From assembly GCA_003661605.2 (NCBI GenBank), contig QMWL02000050.1, positions 1-5,496 on the forward strand: DNA of 5,496 nt. Direction: 5' to 3'. The DNA comes from an archaeon. GTDB taxonomy: Archaea; Thermoproteota; QMWL01. Below are positions 1 to 3,914 of the stretch, piece after piece. The translations under genes were made by a program, and so were the position numbers. The stretch's first letter is position 1. Every line of letters begins with the position of its first letter. The notes under the pieces were generated by a model. The model made no database searches. It saw only the letters and a list, made by a program, of their open reading frames with translations, and had not been told where the DNA came from.

Positions 1-291
1 GAGATTCGGTCGGATCAGCCTTTTGCAGTACACGTTGAGTTCCAGTACGATGTTGATGCATGGGGTAGCTACCTTTACTGCTACTTCTTCACATACATTG
101 GTATTTGGGATGATGCGGTAGGTGAGTGGATAGCTAGCTCCATTTCCTCTACAGAGGCCATACAACTGTACGTACCCCCGGGATCCATATCGTCTGGGCG
201 TTATATGCTATACCTTTACATATATGTATACGGGTACTCAGACGGTGTAACCCTAAACGTAACCTACTGCACCGTTTTTACTCAGCAGTAA
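1..291 (+). CDS. C-terminal end of a probable exported beta-rich protein (5' truncated by window)
   Basis: Reading frame 1 is open from the first base to a TAA at 289-291, giving the last 96 residues of a protein whose start lies outside the window. The sequence is rich in Tyr, Phe, Trp, Ile and Val in alternating patterns, for example LYCYFFTYIGIW around residues 25-36 and YLYIYVYGY near residue 72, which suggests beta strands of a sandwich-like domain. It has two cysteines and an Asn-Val-Thr sequon near the C-terminus. There is no membrane anchor at this end; it finishes with TQQ. I do not recognise the family. By analogy with the surface-type protein at the other end of the window it is probably extracellular, but the signal peptide is not in view, so this is inference. 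Its last 14 bases overlap the convergent CcdA-like gene. Confidence 0.75.
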   Translation, partial: EIRSDQPFAVHVEFQYDVDAWGSYLYCYFFTYIGIWDDAVGEWIASSISSTEAIQLYVPPGSISSGRYMLYLYIYVYGYSDGVTLNVTYCTVFTQQ

Positions 292-1426
292 GTATAGAGT
301 GCAGCAGCATCCCCCCGAATGCGAATAATGCCAAGCCTACTCCCGCTTTTACAACCAGCTGAAGCCAAGGCATGAGCGCCTCTCTCTTCAGCTGCACACT
401 AACTATCGCTGCTGCAAATCCTATGATGAGAGGAGGGAGTACTGAAAGCATACCCATAGCAAAGATGACAGGTGCTGTCGTACGAAATGCTACAACGAAC
501 CAAGCAGTAACCGCGAGTGTTGTTGCAGCAAAACAAGGAGCCTTTACTAAAGCAAGAACTAGACCTGCTAGAAGGAGTTCAACGAATCCTCCTCGTCTAA
601 CTCTTCTAATAATCCAAAAGCGTGCGCGACGTGGCCACATCAGGACTTGAGGAAAGGGAATGCTCAGCAAGAACCACACCCCCGCTACAATCGCGCAAAT
701 GCTTGCTACCGTTTGACTTATTCTTCGAGGAAGTAACCAGTATGTTGCGTATGCAACTCCTAGCATGATAAGAAACGTACCTATAAGTGCTACAATGACC
801 GCGGTTACACCTCGTGCAGCTCCCGTACGAAGTCCTGCTGATGCTCCAACGAAAATCGACAGAGCGATAAGACACGGATTCATTCCTAGTAATGCCGCCG
901 CCCAGATGAGGCTAAATAACGAAGGCGCTGGTCGTGCTACTGTCTGCTCAAGAAGTGATCGGATGCACCATCGCAAGTCCTCCTCTAGGTCTAAGTAGTC
1001 TCCTTGAGTAAAATACGCGAAGGAGCCATTAGTCACTACAACTATGGGAACCGAAACTTCTCGATATTCTGGCCTACTGCGAAGTTGTGCCAAAATCTCT
1101 TCCTCTAGTACTCGCGCATCCTCTGGGTTTGCTGCATCATAGTATCGTATGCGGACGCGACCTGATGCGTTTTCCTCTCGTGCTACCTGAAGAGGATCAC
1201 AGCTGTGAATTTGGCAGATACTGCAAGTTGTATCCTCACCGTATATTACTAGAACATACCCTTGCGGTACGTACATCTGAAACCAATCTGCTTCGTATAA
1301 TCCTGCAATAAGCCGTCCTGATACACTTAACGTAACGGTCAGCATAACCAAACAGACTGTAAGCACTTTCCCTACCCTTCTCACCACTCTGCTCAGGGTC
1401 CGTTTTTCGGCTTTTGAATTACTCAA
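278..1426 (-). CDS. Thioredoxin-like/CcdA-like membrane thiol-redox protein
   Basis: The 382-residue product seems to pass reducing equivalents across the membrane to an external thioredoxin-like domain, in the manner of DsbD/CcdA. A basic N-terminus (RRVGK) precedes one helix at about 21-40. Next comes a soluble domain, about 55-165, with strand VLVIYG, then CSIC at 68-71 with a further Cys at 76, and a later SVPIVVV that resembles the thioredoxin cis-proline strand (Pro127). From about 170 there are five or six helices carrying NPC (Cys185) and KAPC (Cys298), the paired membrane cysteines typical of CcdA, plus LPPL near 330. Topology by the positive-inside rule puts the CxxC domain outside. 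The listed start is a TTG; an in-frame ATG at 1459 has a far better Shine-Dalgarno but is followed by TAA at 1450-1448. Family assignment is from motifs; the physiological substrate is unknown. Confidence 0.82.
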   Translation of the reverse strand: MSNSKAEKRTLSRVVRRVGKVLTVCLVMLTVTLSVSGRLIAGLYEADWFQMYVPQGYVLVIYGEDTTCSICQIHSCDPLQVAREENASGRVRIRYYDAANPEDARVLEEEILAQLRSRPEYREVSVPIVVVTNGSFAYFTQGDYLDLEEDLRWCIRSLLEQTVARPAPSLFSLIWAAALLGMNPCLIALSIFVGASAGLRTGAARGVTAVIVALIGTFLIMLGVAYATYWLLPRRISQTVASICAIVAGVWFLLSIPFPQVLMWPRRARFWIIRRVRRGGFVELLLAGLVLALVKAPCFAATTLAVTAWFVVAFRTTAPVIFAMGMLSVLPPLIIGFAAAIVSVQLKREALMPWLQLVVKAGVGLALFAFGGMLLHSILTAE

Positions 1427-1443
1427 TAATGAGTAAAGTAACG

Positions 1444-1450
1444 CTTTTTA
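1444..1450 (+). promoter_or_regulatory. TATA-like box for the ribBCH operon
   Basis: CTTTTTA lies centred about 28 bases before the ATG at 1475, the distance expected between an archaeal TATA box and the transcription start of a leaderless mRNA. The preceding AGTAACG offers purines for a weak BRE. This spacing, with no Shine-Dalgarno before the ATG, supports leaderless initiation of ribB at 1475. The reverse complement CTGTAAAAAG is also T/A-rich and could serve the divergent gene, but its spacing of about 21 bases to TTG 1426 is short. Confidence 0.45.
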
Positions 1451-1459
1451 CAGTTGCAT
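1448..1459 (-). other. Three-codon mini-ORF (MQL-stop) before the CcdA-like gene
   Basis: On the minus strand ATG CAA CTG TAA follows a GGAGGTG ribosome binding site at ideal spacing. Its frame is the same as that of the downstream CcdA-like gene, and seven sense codons lie between its TAA and the TTG start at 1426. It may be a relic of the true start interrupted by a nonsense change, a base-call error, a minimal leader, or chance. No translation evidence is available from sequence alone. Confidence 0.35.
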
Positions 1460-1464
1460 CCGAA

Positions 1465-1471
1465 CACCTCC
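1465..1471 (-). promoter_or_regulatory. Strong Shine-Dalgarno (GGAGGTG) for ATG 1459
   Basis: GGAGGTG, inside the longer GGAGGAGGTG, complements the CACCTCC stretch at the 3' end of archaeal 16S rRNA. It lies five bases before the minus-strand ATG at 1459-1457. It is the best ribosome binding site in the window, yet it serves only a mini-ORF as the sequence stands. On the plus strand the same bases read CACCTCCTCC immediately before the ribB ATG and have no binding-site value there. Confidence 0.5.
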
Positions 1472-1474
1472 TCC

Positions 1475-2209
1475 ATGCCTTCCACAGTATCCGAGGCCAT
1501 AGAGGCACTACGTGCTGGTCAGTTCATCATGGTTTATGACTTTGCTGATCGCGAGGCAGAGGTGGACCTTATGATCGGTGCTGAATTCGTAGAACCGCAT
1601 CATATCGCGTTCCTTCGCCAGTATGGAGGTGGTTTGATCTGTGTGGCTGTAAGCTACGAAGTAGGCTTACTACTAGACCTACCTTACATAGAGGACCTGT
1701 ACCGGTGTGTAATTAACGAGTATCCTTTGCTTGAAAAGCTAGCTCGCGAACCCGCCCCTTACGGGAAACCCACGTTTTCAATTACGGTAAACGCTCGTAC
1801 AACTTACACGGGTATAACGGACACCGACCGCGCGACTACGGTCCAGGAACTTGGGGTATTTCTCCGCAACGTCTTCCTCCTTCACAGATTCCGCACCGCT
1901 GAGCGTGCACGACGCGAGTTTGCACTACGCTTTCGTAGTCCTGGTCACGTTCCTATTCTGATAGCTACACGTGGTGAACTGGTCAATAGGCAAGGGCATA
2001 CGGAGATCGCTGTTTACTTAGCTAAGCAAGCGAGGATTGCTCCAGCGGTCTGCCTCTGTGAGTGCCTCGATGGAGAAACGTTTCAGGCTCTATCCTTGGA
2101 GAAGGCCGAACGCTTCGCCGCCGATCACAACATCCCTCTAATTACAGGTGACCAGGTTCTGGAGCATGCAGGTATAGAGTATGCGGCTCCTCCGCGTACT
2201 AGGCGGTGA
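1475..2209 (+). CDS. ribB: 3,4-dihydroxy-2-butanone 4-phosphate synthase
   Basis: This cytosolic enzyme converts ribulose 5-phosphate to 3,4-dihydroxy-2-butanone 4-phosphate plus formate, supplying the four-carbon unit of riboflavin; it needs Mg2+. The 244-residue product closely follows the methanogen enzyme from memory: DREAEVDLM at 25-33 (acidic, metal-binding loop), GGGLIC at 51-56, TGITDTDRATT at 112-122, FRSPGHV at 153-159, and RQGHTE at 172-177, whose His is the expected metal ligand. Most homologues have Gly where Ala28 stands in the acidic loop. It is a stand-alone RibB with no GTP cyclohydrolase II domain, as usual in archaea. ATG 1475 is preferred over an upstream in-frame TTG (1454) because homologues begin just before the AIEALR helix and a TATA-like box lies 28 bases upstream. 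Its TGA overlaps the GTG of ribC, so the two are probably translationally coupled. Confidence 0.95.
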   Translation: MPSTVSEAIEALRAGQFIMVYDFADREAEVDLMIGAEFVEPHHIAFLRQYGGGLICVAVSYEVGLLLDLPYIEDLYRCVINEYPLLEKLAREPAPYGKPTFSITVNARTTYTGITDTDRATTVQELGVFLRNVFLLHRFRTAERARREFALRFRSPGHVPILIATRGELVNRQGHTEIAVYLAKQARIAPAVCLCECLDGETFQALSLEKAERFAADHNIPLITGDQVLEHAGIEYAAPPRTRR

Positions 2210-2715
2210 CGAGTCTACTTCCTCCAGTTAAGCCTCGCCCTCGCGACAGATATCGTATCGGTATTGTAGATACAACGTTTGCTCGGGTGGACATGGCGCA
2301 AGTTGCTATCGAAGAGATCCGTCGTCTCTCCGCGCGTGCAGAGATCGTTCGCCGCACCGTTCCCGGAGTTAAAGACACTCCAGCAGAAGCACGCCGTCTC
2401 CTCGACGAAGGTTGCGATATTTTGATGGTTTTTGGCTGGGTGAGTCGTTCTCAGATAGACAAGACTTGCGCCCACGAAGCTTGTCAAGCGCTAATGCTTC
2501 TTCGCGTTTTTTACGGACGTCATATCGTAGAGGTTTTCGTACATGAAGACGAAGCTGAAGACGAGAAAGCACTCTATCAGATTGCCATCAACCGTGCTCG
2601 AGAGCATGCTCAGAATGTCGTACTTCTGATGGAACGACCGCACGAGCTAACGCGTTTCGCAGGCAAGGGCTTAAGACAGGGCGTGCCTGACGTTGGACCG
2701 CTTCGAGGTGAGTAA
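2206..2715 (+). CDS. ribC: Archaeal-type riboflavin synthase
   Basis: The enzyme dismutates two 6,7-dimethyl-8-ribityllumazine molecules to riboflavin and a pyrimidine product that returns to the lumazine synthase step. The 169-residue protein belongs to the archaeal class, which is homologous to lumazine synthase and unrelated to bacterial RibE. Visible hallmarks are GIVDTTFARVDM at 19-30, RRTVPGVKDTP at 49-59, DKTCAHEA at 85-92, HIVEVFVHEDEA at 106-117, and TRFAGKGLRQG at 149-159. The GTG start overlaps the ribB stop (GTGA) and is the only ATG, GTG or TTG in frame upstream of the conserved core, so the 15-residue proline- and arginine-rich N-terminal extension is probably real; the Methanocaldococcus enzyme begins almost directly at this core. 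The segment before DKTCAHEA (FGWVSRSQI) differs from the GMPG-type loop of the methanogen enzyme. A single base separates it from ribH. Confidence 0.94.
   Translation: MTSLLPPVKPRPRDRYRIGIVDTTFARVDMAQVAIEEIRRLSARAEIVRRTVPGVKDTPAEARRLLDEGCDILMVFGWVSRSQIDKTCAHEACQALMLLRVFYGRHIVEVFVHEDEAEDEKALYQIAINRAREHAQNVVLLMERPHELTRFAGKGLRQGVPDVGPLRGE
2705..2711 (+). promoter_or_regulatory. Shine-Dalgarno fixing the ribH start
   Basis: GAGGTGA, inside the last codons of ribC, ends five bases before ATG 2717. It matches the archaeal anti-Shine-Dalgarno well and selects this ATG over in-frame TTG 2693 and GTG 2708, the latter lying within the site itself. Confidence 0.7.
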
Positions 2716-2716
2716 A

Positions 2717-3157
2717 ATGAGCGACGAACCCCGTGTTCGGCTCGGCATCGTCGTCTCTGAGTTTAACTACGATATCACTTACCTTATGCTACAGCGCGCT
2801 CTCGAACACGCTGAGTTCCTTAAAGCCAAGGTTGTTCGCGTTCTCAAAGTCCCAGGCACGTTTGAAGTCCCTCTGGGTGCTAAGACCCTACTTGAAGACA
2901 ATGAGGTCGATGCTGTGGTAGCTTTAGGAGCTGTTGTAGAAGGAGCGACACAGCATGATGAAGTCATAGCTCAGCAAACCGCCCGCAAGCTTCTTGACCT
3001 ATCGCTGGAATACGGAAAACCTGTAGCATTAGGGATCTCTGGTCCTGGAATGACGCGTCTACAGGGCTTTGAACGCGTAGAGGAGTATGCGCGTCGTGCA
3101 GTTGATGCTGCGGTTAAGATGGTCGAACGACTTCGTGAAGCGAAGCAGTCGCGCTAG
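2717..3157 (+). CDS. ribH: 6,7-dimethyl-8-ribityllumazine synthase
   Basis: RibH condenses 5-amino-6-ribitylamino-uracil with 3,4-dihydroxy-2-butanone 4-phosphate to give 6,7-dimethyl-8-ribityllumazine, the substrate of RibC; homologues form pentamers or 60-subunit shells. The 146-residue protein has the usual length. Motifs in order are SEFNYDIT at 14-21 (substrate aromatic stacking), VPGTFEVP at 45-52 (phosphate and ribityl pocket), ALGAVVEGATQHDEV at 69-83 with the conserved His80, and LGISGPGMTRLQ at 105-116. The start is set by GAGGTGA upstream. It is the last gene of the ribBCH operon; its TAG shares a CTAG palindrome with the stop of the convergent membrane-protein gene. Together with ribB and ribC it covers the final three steps; the GTP-derived branch is not encoded here. 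Confidence 0.96.
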   Translation: MSDEPRVRLGIVVSEFNYDITYLMLQRALEHAEFLKAKVVRVLKVPGTFEVPLGAKTLLEDNEVDAVVALGAVVEGATQHDEVIAQQTARKLLDLSLEYGKPVALGISGPGMTRLQGFERVEEYARRAVDAAVKMVERLREAKQSR

Positions 3158-3675
3158 CTTTTTCTACCTGCTAACCAGGATAGTACAAGACCCGTTATAA
3201 GTACAGCAGCACCCCCTACTATCTCTGATAGGACGAATGCTGCTTCTGGTTCGGCTAAGAGCCAGCCAACGGTGGCAATCCCTGGGTGCGTAAGTAGCGG
3301 AATGAAAAGCGTGGCGATAACGTAAACACCGCAGAGCAGTAGTGCTGGGTGGGCTCCTGCAACAATGTGCCGTCCCTCCCACGTTAACCTAATGCGGTGA
3401 GCAGCTCGTAGCATCTCCTGCTTTACCGTGCGCCACGCCATCCCCATGAGTAGTAGCGCGTTCAGCGGGATGAATACCGCACCCACCGGCAGAGGAAGTG
3501 TGACATCTGGTAGTCGATTACCGATTTTAGGAAGCTGTGAGAAGGGGAGGAATATCTTGTATTCGGTGAAACGCATTCCCGTCCTCACACCAATGTAGAG
3601 TAGGAGTGCCTGTACTGCTGCACAGAGTGTAAGCGCGAGGAGTAGTGGTGTGTAGGGCAGTAGGCGGCGCATCAT
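3154..3675 (-). CDS. Four-helix membrane protein of unknown function
   Basis: The 173-residue product is a hydrophobic membrane protein I do not recognise. Helices are likely at about 8-30, 64-81, 108-128 and 150-169. The N-terminal MMRRLL, the basic loop 82-107 and the C-terminal RKS fit an inside N- and C-terminus, leaving a 33-residue outward segment at 31-63 that is Pro-rich (LPDVTLPLPVG). An upstream in-frame ATG at 3708 would add 11 residues, but ATG 3675 overlaps the TGA of the zinc-ribbon gene as ATGA, which indicates translational coupling and is preferred. Two cysteines (18, 115) sit within helices. Its role is probably tied to the upstream zinc-ribbon protein, but no function can be read from sequence. 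Its stop overlaps that of ribH tail-to-tail. Confidence 0.8.
   Translation of the reverse strand: MMRRLLPYTPLLLALTLCAAVQALLLYIGVRTGMRFTEYKIFLPFSQLPKIGNRLPDVTLPLPVGAVFIPLNALLLMGMAWRTVKQEMLRAAHRIRLTWEGRHIVAGAHPALLLCGVYVIATLFIPLLTHPGIATVGWLLAEPEAAFVLSEIVGGAAVLITGLVLSWLAGRKS
3159..3163 (+). terminator. Possible short U-tract terminator after ribH
   Basis: Five T residues follow the ribH stop by one base. Archaeal termination often uses such T-tracts without a hairpin, and the next gene is convergent, so an end here would make sense. Five T is short and it lies inside the opposite gene, so the call is weak. Confidence 0.3.
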
Positions 3676-3845
3676 AGTATGGGAAATTCGTAGCCGCAGA
3701 ATGGGCATTTAGCGTATGCGCAGCTCACCATTCGGGGGCATCCAGAGCATGCGAAAGCACGACCGTAGCTAATGTCAAAACTACGACCACACCGTGGACA
3801 CCGTAGAAGGTGTCTGCGTTTTTGCACCGACGCCCGTTCTACCAC
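3672..3845 (-). CDS. Small seven-cysteine zinc-ribbon protein
   Basis: Minus-strand translation gives 57 residues with a clear zinc-ribbon pattern. RCPRCG (Cys16, Cys19) and KCPFCGYEFP (Cys47, Cys50) form the two CPxCG knuckles. Between them lies ACSGCPRMVSC, which adds Cys33, Cys36 and Cys42, so the protein could bind one Zn plus a second metal or hold a redox-active pair. CPxCGYEFP endings occur in small archaeal zinc-ribbon proteins of unknown function; a link to metal-uptake loci is a vague memory I cannot verify. GTG 3845 is 24-25 bases after a TTAAAT box, consistent with a leaderless start; GTG 3827, just before QKRRHLL, is an alternative. The TGA overlaps the ATG of the membrane-protein gene (ATGA). 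The regular Cys spacing and the overlap make it a real gene despite its size. Confidence 0.8.
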   Translation of the reverse strand: MVERASVQKRRHLLRCPRCGRSFDISYGRAFACSGCPRMVSCAYAKCPFCGYEFPIL

Positions 3846-3866
3846 CTAGTGCAGCTCAAGACCGGG

Positions 3867-3872
3867 ATTTAA
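3867..3872 (-). promoter_or_regulatory. TATA-like box for the zinc-ribbon/membrane operon
   Basis: On the minus strand CCTTAAATCCC contains TTAAAT about 24-25 bases before GTG 3845, the usual distance from an archaeal TATA box to a leaderless start. It lies in the 69-base divergent region shared with the surface-protein gene. Confidence 0.4.
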
Positions 3873-3892
3873 GGTGTGTTATGTTGCGAAGG

Positions 3893-3900
3893 CATTTTAA
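3893..3900 (+). promoter_or_regulatory. TATA-like box for the surface-protein gene
   Basis: CATTTTAA is centred about 27 bases before TTG 3924 and about 18 before GTG 3915. If transcripts are leaderless, this favours TTG 3924; a second T/A patch (GATTTAA, 3866-3872) would suit GTG 3915 with a short leader. Confidence 0.4.
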
Positions 3901-3914
3901 CACCCTTACCGCGA

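Noticed and set aside
217..228. Perfect 12-base palindrome TACATATATGTA
   Set aside because: It lies inside the coding end of the first gene and follows from Tyr/Ile codons in YLYIYVY; no partner sites or operator context.
372..998. Plus-strand ORFs inside the CcdA-like gene
   Set aside because: They are antisense shadows with low-complexity composition; the minus-strand gene has clear CxxC, NPC and KAPC motifs.
1454..1474. Upstream TTG start adding seven residues to RibB
   Set aside because: The extension has no counterpart in RibB homologues as I recall them, and ATG 1475 fits the TATA-like box spacing better.
1427..1474. FMN riboswitch upstream of ribB
   Set aside because: The region is only 48 bases and the transcript is probably leaderless; there is no room for an FMN aptamer.
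3676..3708. Upstream ATG 3708 as start of the four-helix membrane protein
   Set aside because: It would overlap the zinc-ribbon gene by 37 bases and has no well-placed Shine-Dalgarno, whereas ATG 3675 gives a classic ATGA coupling.
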